DNA of 64,000 nt from contig CM075655.1 of the NCBI GenBank assembly GCA_037953625.1, positions 124,131,001 through 124,195,000 of the forward strand, written 5' to 3'. Source of the DNA: Crotalaria pallida. Its lineage: Eukaryota; Streptophyta; Magnoliopsida; Fabales; Fabaceae. Below, in pieces: positions 1-11,684 of this stretch (position 1 is its first letter; the number at the start of each line of letters is the position of its first letter). Under the pieces are notes generated by a model, which ran no database searches, was not told the origin of the DNA, and worked only from the letters and a program-made list of their open reading frames with translations. The translations under genes were made by a program, and so were the position numbers.

Positions 1-1040
1 CAAAACTTATTTAAAAGAAAAACTTAAGAAATTGATTTTTCTAACCTAAAAATTAGGTAACGACCAATCTAATACTCTTTTCATTCCGTTTCATTATTTT
101 GATAAAAAAATATAGGTTTTTTCAAAATCAAAGTAAAAATAATTAATAAAAAATCTTTAAAATTGTATAATATCTTAAAAATTGTATATTATATTAAAAA
201 TAATTAATGAAAAATCTTAACGATTGTAAAAATATATGAAAATTTATAATTAATTAATAAATCGTACATTATATTTTATTTTAAAAATAGAATCATATCA
301 AAAAGATATTCTCTTACTTTTACCAAGATAACGATGGGCAGAGTAGTTTTGTCAATGCAAATTTCACCCTTTTTAGTGTCAAACAACAGATGCTACGCAC
401 TTTTCCCTGGCCTCTCCATCTATGTTCACACAATTTACATGTTCACATACACAATTTACGGTTTAAAGCTTGTTTTCACTACTATATATGCTGAGTAATC
501 AATACCTACCATTAACCACTTCTCACCACGTTAAAGGGTAAAAGAGAAGGAAGATTATGGTTTTGAATATAGAGAAGCAAGATCAACATTGAGGGGGCGC
601 ATGCATTTAATCAAACAGAGAGTGATGGTAGATGTTGTAATGAGACATGAGAATTAGCAAAAGCAATTTCAATAGGGTGGTGTGTACTTGTTTTGGGATT
701 TTTTGATACATTGATGCTATCTGCTAGCCATAGATAGCTGAGTAGTATATTTTGATAAGGGCAAAAGTTAACACTTTAGCTGCACCGAAAAGTTTTATTC
801 TGGATTCTAAATGCCTCTTAAGCTTGTTTTCAGGTCACGTTGACTAATTTGTACATACATACAGACTAGAGCTTAACTATGAATCACGATTCGTTTAGAG
901 TGTGAGGATTCTATTAATTCGTACATCCCACATGAGATAACATTCCTTTATTTTTTTTTTCAAGTATATTTTTGATTTGTGTATATTAGTACAGAATAAA
1001 AATAAATCAATGACAAAGATAAACTTTCGTATTGCAAAAT
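1..1040. other. AT-rich intergenic DNA, no gene seen
   Basis: Non-coding, AT-rich sequence with short poly-A and poly-T runs. I see no open frame of useful length and no recognisable repeat boundary. Confidence 0.5.
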
Positions 1041-1228
1041 CAACATGGGTGGAATGATTGATAAGTGACTCGATCTTACCTAAATAGTAATATATTAAAT
1101 TCGATGTTTTGTGAATGCAAAAATTTTATGTCAAGATTCACCTATCACAACCAAATACCCGACCCAATTGGATCCAGATGCACTCAAGTAATAACACCCC
1201 AGGAATGAACTGGGTGGGTAAAAAAAAT
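1041..1228 (+). mobile_element. Degenerate SINE, family 1 (old copy)
   Basis: The stretch can be followed along the well preserved SINE copies at 16955 and 47821. It starts CAACATGGGT, keeps the GTGAATGCA, TTCATGT-like, ATTCACCT and GGATCCAGATG blocks, and ends GGGTGGGTAAAAAAA. Many substitutions and small indels separate it from the other copies, and no clear target-site duplication remains, so it is the oldest visible member of the family. Confidence 0.6.
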
Positions 1229-2852
1229 TGTGTTGCGAGAGAAATTTCATATTCAATGGATAAAAAATATTAAATATGTATGTGAGAAATTAGTTGATTT
1301 TCCTGATTTTATGATATTTATGCATCCTTTTTAATTTTTATTCAGAAAAATCTTTATTGTTGCTTTCAATAACAAATTTCATCTATGATAATCCAACACC
1401 ATTATTACAAATAGTCTAACACTATCCACCTTATACCACACCACCACTATTTTCATACTCAAGTTTACCAAAGATAATCGTTCCATCATCCTTGACCCAA
1501 TAATTTTTCATAAAATGATGACAGATGTCATCCTATTTTACTTACCTTAAAATCAATATTACTATTAATTATTGTTTTAACTTTTAATCAAAATCACCAA
1601 ATTTTTTAATTACTAAATCAACAATATTATTATCAAAGGAAAGCATTGAAACCAAAAACTAAAAAGTGGACATCAAAACATCACACATGTTATGTCTCTG
1701 AGAATCAATTAAAGTTGTCCTGAAAATTTAATTCTACAAGCGCGCTAGTAAATATAGTAGAGTACTAATATGCCTTCTGTATAGCATTTTTTGGAACAAA
1801 ATTTCTGTCTTGGATGATAAGAAATAAATGAGTATTAATAAAGTTATTTGATATTAGAAGAATGAAAAGGTATATTATTTTTAAAAGAAGAAGAAAAAAA
1901 TGAAAAGGTAAATATTATTTTTTTATATCATAAAAATTAATATATTTTTAAAAAAATACTGTGGATGTTCTTTTTTTTTTTTTTGGTCATCAATACAGTG
2001 GGTGTTCTAACATCTAACCCATTATTTCTTTGTCAATTTAAGATTGATAATTTATATTTTAAGTCGTGCTAAAAAAAGTCGTGCTATTTAAGTCCTATAT
2101 ACAGTGTTTATTCCATATCGTATAAATGATTATAGATCAGGCGTAATGCTTTTTGTTTTGTTTGAATACTTATTTCTACACTAATAAATATATCCTAAAT
2201 ATAGATTTCCATCTTTTTCTAATTTTTCCCTATGCCTGTATATCTATTAACTCCATACACAGAAATATTTTGAGTCCCTCTGTCAGGTTTAAAAGAACTA
2301 TGTCCCGTCTATGCATGCTTATAATAACTGAGATAGATGCGTCACTATTTGTTGGAAAAAAGATGTTTGATTGTTTTCTCTATCACTGTTATGTCATAGC
2401 AAATTGCAACTAGATCGATGGTGACGTTACGGGACCAAGAAGCAAGCGTGTATTTAGATCTGCAATATTTTCATTAATTAATTTCTGATCTTGAGCTCAC
2501 CTGGAGAATGGATTAAACTCGGCAATTGTTAAGTTTTTTGTTTTTTTTTTAATTTTTTTTATTTAAGGATTGATTGATGGTTATGCTGTTTTATTAATGA
2601 TTATTATTGCACCTTGTGGCTTCTACTTATGGTGGAACGAATCAGTATTGAAAATGTAAATATTTGATATACTTTTTAAAATTATTCCTATAATTATTAT
2701 TGAAACTCTAAAAAATATTGAGCAAATATTAAAAAATAATAATAATTAAATGTAATTGGAAAATGAAATACGATCCTATAAATAGGAAAAAAATTACAAA
2801 AGGGTCTTATATTAAAAGATGAAGGGGTACTAACTAATTTTTTTAAAAGATG
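1229..2852. other. Intergenic, no gene seen
   Basis: AT-rich sequence. The only longer frame (2153-2413) has no recognisable domain and no splice context. Poly-T tracts lie near 1971 and 2537. No feature is supported. Confidence 0.45.
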
Positions 2853-3132
2853 TACTCCCCCTGTCCCAAGGATGAATGGTAAAAAAGAGAAAAAAATTTG
2901 TCCCAAATTAAAAATAAAATAATTAATGAAAAATTTAAAAATTATAAATTTTGAATTTTGATTGGTTGATCAATACAAAATTTGTTAAATTATGATAATA
3001 TACTACAAGCAACATGTCAATACTAAAGCATAAATTTAATATTGAAAACTAAAAAAATGAACTATCAAATATTAAATATATCATTTTTTTAAGTTAATTT
3101 TTTATTGTATGTTTTTATACATTGTCCTTGAG
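2853..3132. mobile_element. Possible Stowaway-like MITE (degenerate)
   Basis: It begins TACTCCCCCTGTCCC with a CAAGGATGAATG block, and its right end carries the inverted counterpart CATTGTCCTTGAGATAA. Length (about 280 bp) and AT-rich interior fit the other MITEs in the window, but the right terminus is eroded. Confidence 0.35.
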
Positions 3133-3138
3133 ATAATA

Positions 3139-5100
3139 AGTGGCAAAATCCAATTATAAATACCTTAACTTTTTTTTTAATGTTCTCTAATTTTGATAAA
3201 TTCAACTAAATAAATTTAATATATGTTCAAAACAATAAGGTATAATCAGCAATGGACGATAACGCAATCGTCTTGTACTCTTGTAGGACTGATATGGGAG
3301 ACAAAACTTTCTCTAATAATTTTTTTTTGCTTTTTAAGGTATTTACATCGTTGATTCCTTTTCCTCTTACAATGCAAGAGTCAGAAATGAAACCTCAAGT
3401 ATGGGATTCTTTACATATGTGTAGCCTCCACCGGTTCTCTCTAATAAATCAAAATATGATTGTTGTGAATTTTGGTGGCCTTTTTTCAATTTAGCATGGA
3501 AAAAAAAAATCAGAGATACTGTAGAGGAAAAGAAAAAGAAAAAGCAAGGGGAGTACTACTGTAATAATTAAGAAAGAAAACGGAAAAGAAAAAAGAGGGT
3601 AAGTGAAAAGAGCAGTAAGACAAGTACAATAACAAATTGATGTACGAGGAAGCGTCAACGCCAATTTGTAACTGTCTCTTTTGCCCAATGGAGATAGAAA
3701 AGGAAGTTATGCAAAGCGAAAGTTAGAGCACGACAAAAGCAAAACTCATCACTACTCTCCTCTCCTCTCATCCACCTTCAGCTATTTCAAGCCTCACAGC
3801 CTCAGAATGAAATCATTTCCTTTGCTTGGTCTTCAACTTTTATTGTTGGTCTGGATGGTAAACTTATGGCTTTCCTTTTCCAGATGCTTTATTATTTTGT
3901 TCTCATTGCTTTTGAACACACTTATATTTACTTACATTACCTTCTTTTAATTTGGGGGCGTGACCACAACCCCGCTTCACTTGCTGCTTTACAAGTTTTA
4001 AGAGATAACTAGACATAAGACATTTTTTTTTTCAACACCAGACATAAGACATTGATTTACTCTATCATATCAGTTACCGCTTACCACAGTTTTTTTTTGG
4101 ATTAAATTTTGAATTCATATTTTTTTTTGCTTATCTCTTACTAATAGTTGCATTCCCTTGGATCAAATCTCTCTCACCCTTTTGCTATGATTATTTACCT
4201 GTCATAAAATTGGTTTTTTATTGTCAAATTATTCCGTGGTGTGAAAATATTTTGTGCAGACTATTCAAAGTATTGCTCAGCCACAATGACATTTTGCTTT
4301 TATGAGTTGTTACGGGAAAAAAAAATTATGTGAGTATTTAGATGTCAAATATTTAGTTTATCTTATATGTACTAGAGAACACACCCACCGCACCGGTATA
4401 AATGGTAGTAGAGACAGTTTTTTTTTCCTCTGCTAAAAATCTGATTCAAATCTAATTAGAAATAGGACGGTAATTTTTTTCAATGAATGAATAGTGGACA
4501 ATTTTTTTAAGGAAGTAACAGTTATTGTTGGGAGTTTCATATCTTTGTCATTTTTGTAAATTAATATTATGATAAGGCCATTTTGGACATAACAAAATTA
4601 TGTACAAACCTAAAACAATGTTTGCTTTATATAATAGTATAGATAAACAATGAAATATATTAATTCATTTTATTGTTTATACATATAAAACAAATCATAT
4701 ATTTAATTTAGATGTTAAATATGAATATTCATATAACACTATTATACGAATAAATTGCACCCAAAACAAATGTAATTTGCAGCGATTTCAAAACAATCTA
4801 ATACAATAGCAGTACAAGGAAATTAAAAAAAAAAATAGGAGAGTAAGATGATAAAAACATCTTTTTTTCTAACTACCACAAAGAGAAAAGGCGATGGACA
4901 ACAAATACTAAGATTAAAAAAAAACACATTCATGATTATTGATATATAAATTAGGGCTCATACATTTAACCTGCAAAAAGAAAACATTCATATCAACTAA
5001 AACATTAAATCAATTCTACGATCTCGCTTTAACAATATCTATAAAAGCTTTTTTTTTTTTTTTAAATAATTATTGCCATTAGAAAAAACAACACACTCTT
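3139..5100. other. Intergenic, nothing else supported
   Basis: Apart from the candidate signal-peptide exon at 3807 this interval is AT-rich DNA. Its simple poly-T and poly-A runs and short frames show no domain. Confidence 0.4.
3807..3857 (+). other. Possible orphan first exon with signal peptide
   Basis: A pyrimidine-rich leader (CTCTCCTCTCCTCTCATCCACC-like, near 3757-3780) precedes an ATG at 3807. The next 17 codons read MKSFPLLGLQLLLLVWM, a typical hydrophobic secretion signal, and are followed directly by GTAAAC, a usable splice donor. I could not find a matching downstream exon in the next kilobase, so this may be a relic of a gene, a very short peptide gene with a distant second exon, or chance. 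Confidence 0.2.
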
Positions 5101-5104
5101 GGTT

Positions 5105-5393
5105 TTTTTTTATATACACCAACTGGTATCCGATTTGGTTTACCTAGAATCCGACTCATCCGATCCGATCCAACTGAGCTCGCACTAAGCGATAGGGGTC
5201 TCCCAACGGGGGTTGCTCCATACCCAAGGCTCGAACTAAACCAGTTGGTTAAAGAACCAAGTGAGCTATCTAAGTGATCTCGCACTAAGCGATAAGGGTC
5301 TCCCAACGGGGGTTACTCCATACCCAAGGCTAGAACTCGAGACCAGTTGGTTAAAGAACCAAATGAGCTACCACTTAATCAACCACACGTTGG
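5105..5393 (-). mobile_element. SINE (family 4) with duplicated tRNA-like head
   Basis: On the minus strand the element reads from a tRNA-like head (box A like TAGCTCACTTGG, box B like AGTTCGAGCC) to a tail ending in an A-run at about 5105-5112. The head is present twice: 5279-5372 and 5179-5270 are near-identical units of about 92 bp, each holding the TTGGTTCTTTAACCAACTGG block (minus strand). The flanks ACAACACACTCTTGG and ACAACACGCTGTTAG look like an imperfect target duplication. Confidence 0.6.
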
Positions 5394-5751
5394 TACAACA
5401 CGCTGTTAGTATTTGTACAAATGGTCCACATCACCACTTTCCATCGTATATTTTCTGCAAAGGACAAATTTTAACCTTTTTTTTCTACTTAGATATGACA
5501 ATTATGATTTTTTTTTTTATTTTTCTTTTCTGGTTTTTACTTTTTGGTAATCTCAATAAATTCAACCCAACCGTTCATATATAGTTGGTATGACAAAAGG
5601 ATCATTATTTTGCAAATTTAATACATTTATCAAGTTAGTTACAACATTTTTTTTCCCTAATTAAGCTAGCTAGGAGAAACTTAGCAAAACTTTTAAACCC
5701 GAAAAATTATATATCAAGGAGTCATACTTCATTTATAAACCTACCTAGAGG

Positions 5752-5932
5752 GATGCAGATTCTCTGACTTTGGAGAGAGACATACAGTCATACAGTCAAC
5801 AATCCAATGGCCAGGATCCTCATGCACCACTCCTCACTCCACTTGCAAATTTTGAAGCATATGAATTAATGGCCAAGATCTCATGCATCAGATTTTTTTT
5901 CTGACTGCAGAGAATCCAAATCCAGTGGGTTA
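5752..5932. repeat. Short inverted-repeat block
   Basis: GATGCAGATTCTCTGAC near the left edge is mirrored by CTGACTGCAGAGAATCC at the right edge. Inside, ATGGCCAGGATCCTCATGCA and ATGGCCAAGATCTCATGCAT form a direct repeat. It may be a small MITE, but target duplication is not clear. Confidence 0.3.
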
Positions 5933-5939
5933 TAAAGAT

Positions 5940-6216
5940 TACTCTCTCCGTCCCTAATTATAAGATCCTTTTGATACTTTTATTTTGTCCCTGTTTATGA
6001 GACCTTATACCAATTTTCAATGATCATTAATTATTTTTTTCCACAAACACCCCTATTTATCTAACACTTTTTAGATTCTCAATAATATTAATAGGGGTAA
6101 TTTTGAAATTACAAATCAAAAGTTCACTTTTCCGTTACAAATAACTAAATTAATCAATTTTCTTAATGGACGTGAAATCTCCCAAATGGGTCTTATAATT
6201 AGGGACGGAGGGAGTA
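5940..6216. mobile_element. Stowaway-like MITE
   Basis: Terminal inverted repeats: TACTCTCTCCGTCCCTAATT at the left and AATTAGGGACGGAGGGAGTA at the right, with TA at both outer edges as expected for a TA target duplication. Length is 277 bp and the interior is AT-rich and non-coding. This is the Tc1/mariner-type MITE class common in plant genomes. Confidence 0.8.
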
Positions 6217-7149
6217 TTATATTTATCCACTGCTGTTAACGCTGTCACTCTTAATTTCTTCAGCTTATTTACAATATAAATATTTGTAGTACGTACCATA
6301 CCATTATATCCTAAATATTGTTTTCTTCTTTCCTAAGATTATCTACTTGCTTATTAAATCTTTAATCCTATATGGTGGAACACAATTATTGCCTTAAATA
6401 ATAGGGAAAAGCCTTACCTACTGATGTTAAGGCCTAACTAACCATTTCTCACAAATGAGGTACTTCTAGCTAGATGACTAGATACTCTATGATGTTAAGC
6501 AACCAAAACCTGGCATAAAACTTGCTTTAAAATTAAGCCTCGTGGCTCTCTCGCACCACCCAATCTAGCTAGTTTCTTCTTAAAAATTGGGTTCCTCTCC
6601 CTAAGAAGTTGAAATCCATTTAAGTTGAAACTTATAGTAAGAGAAAATCATAGAATAACGTCAACACGTTGTTAATAATTTAAATTAGGTGTTATTCATG
6701 TCACGAACAGAGTCTTATTACATGACTTGTGTTTATTTTAGAGAAAGAAACAAGTTATGGTATTTGATCAAGAGTTACCATCTAAGCATACATAAACCAC
6801 AATCCACTTGAATTATTGTGTTGTGTATATATATACATATACATACATATGGTAATTATTTATATAAAATCGATATACAACATCACTTATATAAAAAATA
6901 CGCTGTCCGGCCTACATGGCGTCAATCAATGCTTAATGTAAAAAAACATTAGTATTGTTTAATAGACAAGTAAGCAAATACAAGAGATCCTTTCCACGGA
7001 ACAGGTGCTGGATTTGGAGATTATAGTCGGACTTTTATGGTCAAATAGTAATAAAACTATATAGAAAAATGATATAGCTGTGTTAGATTTGCTATTAGTT
7101 TTTTTTTTTTTTTTGTTGAACTTGCTATTAGCATGTTATTGTAATGTAC
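6217..7149. other. Intergenic, no gene seen
   Basis: AT-rich DNA between two MITEs, with a short TATA-type dinucleotide run near 6828-6850. No coding region is supported. Confidence 0.4.
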
Positions 7150-7434
7150 TACTTCCTCCGATCCGATCCCTAATATAAGCATCATTTGACCAATTTCATT
7201 CCCTTTAGGAAAAGTAGGTAAGTTAGTTATTTGTATTGAAATTGTAAATTTTAAGTGTATATTTACCAATCTATCCTTTTGATCTTCTAGTCATTAATTG
7301 GTGTTTCTTTTCCCCACAAGCATGATAGAATATATTAAATAGGCTTAGTTTTGTAAAATTTTAGAAATTGTGCTTATATTTATGACCAAAATTTTTTTGT
7401 CAAATGGTAGTTATATTAGGGACAAGAGGGAGTA
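7150..7434. mobile_element. Stowaway-like MITE
   Basis: The left end is TACTTCCTCCG with CCCTAATATAAG just inside. The right end is the inverted counterpart (TTATATTAGGGACAAGAGGGAGTA region) and TA is found at both edges. The element is 285 bp and non-coding. Confidence 0.7.
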
Positions 7435-8600
7435 TTAAACAAACACAATTAACCAATGAGCCTTAATGTAGACCAAGTAAAGCAGTTTAATTAATTCAAA
7501 GCTTAACTTATTATAGAATTAAAGCTGAGGACAGTAAATGAAGGTCGCTCTTAATTTCTACTTTCCGTGGCGCGTCACTAGATGACTTAATAAGGTTATT
7601 ATGAGTCTTTACTTTGTGTCCAAGTTGAAACGGAACAATAAATGGTGTTTGGTTTTGATTAAGATTGTGTTTTGAGATTTTATTTTTCAAAAATAACTAT
7701 AATTTAATATAAAAAAAATAACTATAATTTAATGTGTTTGATTATTAATGCAGGTTATAATTTTATATTATATTTTGATAAAAATAATCAAAATTTAACA
7801 TCTCATTCATATGTGTTGTAAATTATTTTTTTAGATCATATAATTTTTTGTTTTATTGTACCCTTGTTACTCCAATAATAATTACTACACCTTATCACTC
7901 CATACTTTTCTTTTTTATAATTTACTCAATAAAAATAATATTTTTTATACTATTCAAACAAAATATATTAAACTAAATTCATTTTTCAGCCAATGGACTC
8001 AAACATAAACATAGTATAATTTTAACATATTATAATCTGGTCTTAACAATAAAAATATTCATAATATGATTTTAGCAACTATACCAAACACGCACAAATT
8101 GAAAGAAATTTGAGGGGACTTATATATTATGGAGTAACTACCAAAGTAGTATTTTTTTGTTCTATTTACAAATCATTTATTACTAAAGTAGTATTATAAG
8201 GCATTTTGAATTTTTAGGATACATTTATTATTTTTTTACTTGCCCTTTGTTCATTAATATAAAGCAATACATTTATAAATTTTTTAATAATGTTAAGATG
8301 ATAAAATTATAATTTTAATGCACATTTTAAAATTTTAAAAAATGTAATTACCCTTCTTAACCTTTATAATATAGTTAAGTAAGTAACCTATTACAAGAAT
8401 CATAGAAAATAGTTATTAGTCAATTACTCCATTATATTATTTTAACAATTTTTTTCGTCTCATATATTACTATGTAATATTATAAAATCAATATTCATTT
8501 ATATTTTTCTTTTCAACTATTTCTTGTTTATTTTAGTCTTTTTCACCGTTAATTTTTTTTCTCTCTTCAATACAATCCATACAAAATTATTATTACTTTT
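7435..8600. other. Intergenic, very AT-rich
   Basis: No open frames with domain content. Segments such as AATAACTATAATTTAATGTG recur near 14620, which suggests an old dispersed repeat, but I cannot set boundaries. Confidence 0.4.
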
Positions 8601-8618
8601 CTTCAATGATTAAATTAA

Positions 8619-9045
8619 TTGGTGACTAAAGTTTGGGAAGTTTCTTTGCTTCGCATCTTAAGGGAGGCCAATTTTTGTGCTGATTATTTTGCCAAGATTA
8701 CTCATATTATTGCAACCCATGCAAAATTATTATTACTTTTCTTCCATGCGTTGAAAAAAAAACGGACATCTCCCTTGACAAGTGACAATATATCCCATGG
8801 AATTAGAGAACCAAAAAATTTTGTGGTACCCTTGATTCCAAGCTAGGTGCAAACCATGATACATGGTCAAAAACTCTGCGTGGAAAGTATTTGAGTGCGC
8901 TATAGCTCTCGCATAACCGATACACCATTCTCCATAGTTGTTCTTAATCAAATTGCCAAAGCCCGCCATATACCAAGATTAATCATCGACACACTCCCAT
9001 CAACATTAAGAGCCACAAAACCTTGAAGAGGATGATGCCACGCCA
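8619..9045. pseudogene. LINE RNase H-like fragments in opposing orientation
   Basis: On the plus strand 8619-8700 encodes WEVSLLRILREANFCADYFAK, the C-terminal end of the reverse-transcriptase-linked RNase H domain of plant LINEs. On the minus strand 9045-8770 encodes the N-terminal half: LNVDGS, then after a frame change GFGNLIKNNYGEWCIGYA and FHAEFLTMYHGLHLAW. The two halves point towards each other and the reading frame is broken, so this is a rearranged relic with no function expected. Confidence 0.6.
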
Positions 9046-9069
9046 CCCACTTTTGTTTTTTTATTAAAG

Positions 9070-9636
9070 AAAACCATTTTATCTTACGAGGGCATGCATG
9101 CCCTTAAACCATTTCGTGCTAGCGATTAATACTCACAAATACGTGTAGCTATTGCATGCGATAACTACTACTAATAAGCCTGGAGGAAAAGGCCAAAAGT
9201 TCTCGTTTTGAAGCATTTGACAATAATTTCTCTTACATAAATATAGGACACTCTAAGATTATACATTTATATATATTTAATTAGGCAATCTGAGACACCA
9301 TATACCACACCTGTATCTTAATTTGATGGCTTGTTCTTCTTGGGTCTGGCATATGCAAACAGCCATGTCCTTCTCAAGAGGGTCATTTTCTCTTAGAGTA
9401 TTACATTAACTAAGGGACCAACATTCTCAAGGGATGGGTCCACCCTATTCCACATAATATAATTTCACCTCCGCCAAAAAAAAAAAAACACTATTTCTCA
9501 TCATCTTTAGGTTTTACCTCTTTATCTTGTTCGTTTGAAATTTCGATTATGTTAATAATATGGAGATATTAAGTTTTGTCAAAACAAAAGCGATAAATGT
9601 AAATATTTAAAATTAGAAGAAAAAAAAGCATTTAAA
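9070..9636. other. Intergenic, no gene seen
   Basis: Non-coding sequence after the LINE relic. A short A-run lies at 9476-9488. No feature is supported. Confidence 0.4.
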
Positions 9637-9779
9637 ATTATGGGTGTTGTGAGTGCTGAGGCATGGGCCCATGAAGAAAACGACATGAAATTATTGAAAG
9701 CAATAACACTTGTGATAACAAATGGGGTTGTGTTAGGATATATATATCTATACGAAAGTGTATATGCATGTATATATAT

Positions 9780-10030
9780 CTATAAGGTGGTCCAAGTGGC
9801 ACTGCAGCCGGCAGGGGTGCCCACAGCCACGTGGGGAGCTGTGGTCCAAAGGGAGGGAGCAATATTTTTGCGTTGACACGTGTTGCGAAAAGAGAGGTCA
9901 CAGCCTGTTGTGCAAGAGCATGGATGAGAGAAATGGAAAGATTTTTGATAATTATTGTTATGGTAAAGTTTGTAGGGGCCGGGGGTCTTGAAGATGTGTG
10001 TGGTGCAGCTTTGCAAGGTGTGTCTCTCGT
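9780..10030. promoter_or_regulatory. GC-richer island with two G-box (CACGTG) sites
   Basis: This block is clearly more GC-rich than its surroundings and contains the palindrome CCACGTGG at 9827-9834 and a second CACGTG at 9877-9882, 50 bp apart. Such sites bind bZIP and bHLH factors in plants. Overlapping short frames occur on both strands but none shows a domain. No adjacent gene is visible, so a regulatory role is only a possibility. Confidence 0.3.
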
Positions 10031-10039
10031 TATGTGAAG

Positions 10040-11680
10040 TCTAAGATTAAAGATCCTCTCCGGCTAATTAGTGTTTATCAAACTGTAATTAATAACACTT
10101 TTTTTGGTGTTTATGTAATGACCTATATAGAAGGCAAAATGGGACCGTGCTGATAAAAAAAATTCGAGGTTTATTCATGTCGCAAAATGTCATCTCAAAT
10201 CAGGCTTTTTCTAAACATAATAATCAGACACATAAGCTGGCTGGCCAATTAGGTTTGAGTCCCATCTGGCTGGAAAAAAAAAGAATCTGATTATATCTTT
10301 CTTTATAAGCATAAATTTACTTCAACCCAAGAATAGCACAAGAAGGAATTTAAATTAAACTTAATTGTTGGTGTTCAAACTCAACATTTTATTAACTCTT
10401 TTGGATTTGAGTTAGGTCACCTTGCCGAATCTACCGATATGGTGATCTCAGATTGGATTGGTTCCTAAAACTAGTTTGACTCCTCCGGCTTTAGTATATA
10501 AGATATGCAATTGGTATATTAGCTAATTAGCTAAAGAGAGGAGGGTGCTTATTCTACGGTTTAATTTGATCCAAAATTGATGCCCTGTTGACTTGTTTTA
10601 TTATGCATAAACTTTTGCCACACGGTAACATATTGGAAACCGATCCTATTTTGCTAAATCAAGTGCTGAGAATTATTCCAATTGGATGATTCCCTCCTCT
10701 GCTATTTAAATTGTGATGTTCAATTAAAAATTCAAAATTAATTATATGTTGTGAAATTGTAAGGGGGCAAACAGCAAAGTTTAGTAAGTTGGGTTTATGA
10801 GCTGTTCCTGCTCCCGATCAATGAGCAGGGATCCTAGCTAGCTCTGCATTGAAGCCATTTTTGGCCATGCCTTTTATGCTAATGGGACAGATTTTCCCTT
10901 TTCCACAAACAAATTAAATTAAGCCTGTCATCATTAAATTGAACAATTGGCATTACTTTTTGAGTAACTCTTTAACTTAATTTCACGTAAACAGACTGCA
11001 CACACAACAGCTATATTTAAAGACTGGTTGTGTTAATTGTAAATATAGAATTATACTATTTCTCTTCTAACAAATCAAATTAGTTCTATTTCTCATTTAT
11101 TTTTACACCCATCTCAAAAAACTCATTCAAAAAATCAAAAAACAACCAAAATATTAATTAACACATGTTCATTGTGAAAATAACATTTTTTTTTATAACA
11201 AAACCACCAGAGTATGTAAGTTGGTATAAGGTATTATCCTAACCGCAAAATAAAAAACTATAATACCCTTCATGATAGTCCATCACTTTTTTATGCAGAA
11301 AAAAAAAACAAAATATCTAACAAGGTTATTATTATTATTTTTTTATAATTATTAAAAAGGGAGAGGGGGTTATTTTATAAACATATTGATAAAGACGTGA
11401 ATATACAATTACGATTAATGAATTTCAATGTACCAGCAGAATAGCATCAATCTTTATTCCCATAATCCCATCCCACCTCCACTTCCATAAAAGGAGTACC
11501 ATGCCCTATGCCCCTTGTCCCATATTTTAATAACCATATATCTGAACATTATTTCCCATTTGTTTCTTTGAAGATAGTGATGGGAATTCTACTTAGGGCG
11601 AAAGAGAATACCTGTCTATGTATATTATTGGGCTTGTGGCGTGTGAAGTGAGATCCTCCTCCCACGACCATGGGATAAAA
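10040..11680. other. Intergenic, no gene seen
   Basis: AT-rich DNA. A short perfect stem (CCTGCTC at about 10807, GAGCAGG at about 10823) was noted but it is too short for a microRNA precursor. A poly-T run is at about 11189. No gene is supported. Confidence 0.4.
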
Positions 11681-11684
11681 TGGA

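Noticed and set aside
10800..10835. Hairpin CCTGCTC...GAGCAGG as a microRNA precursor
   Set aside because: The stem is only 7 bp with no extended pairing and no match to a known plant microRNA that I recall.
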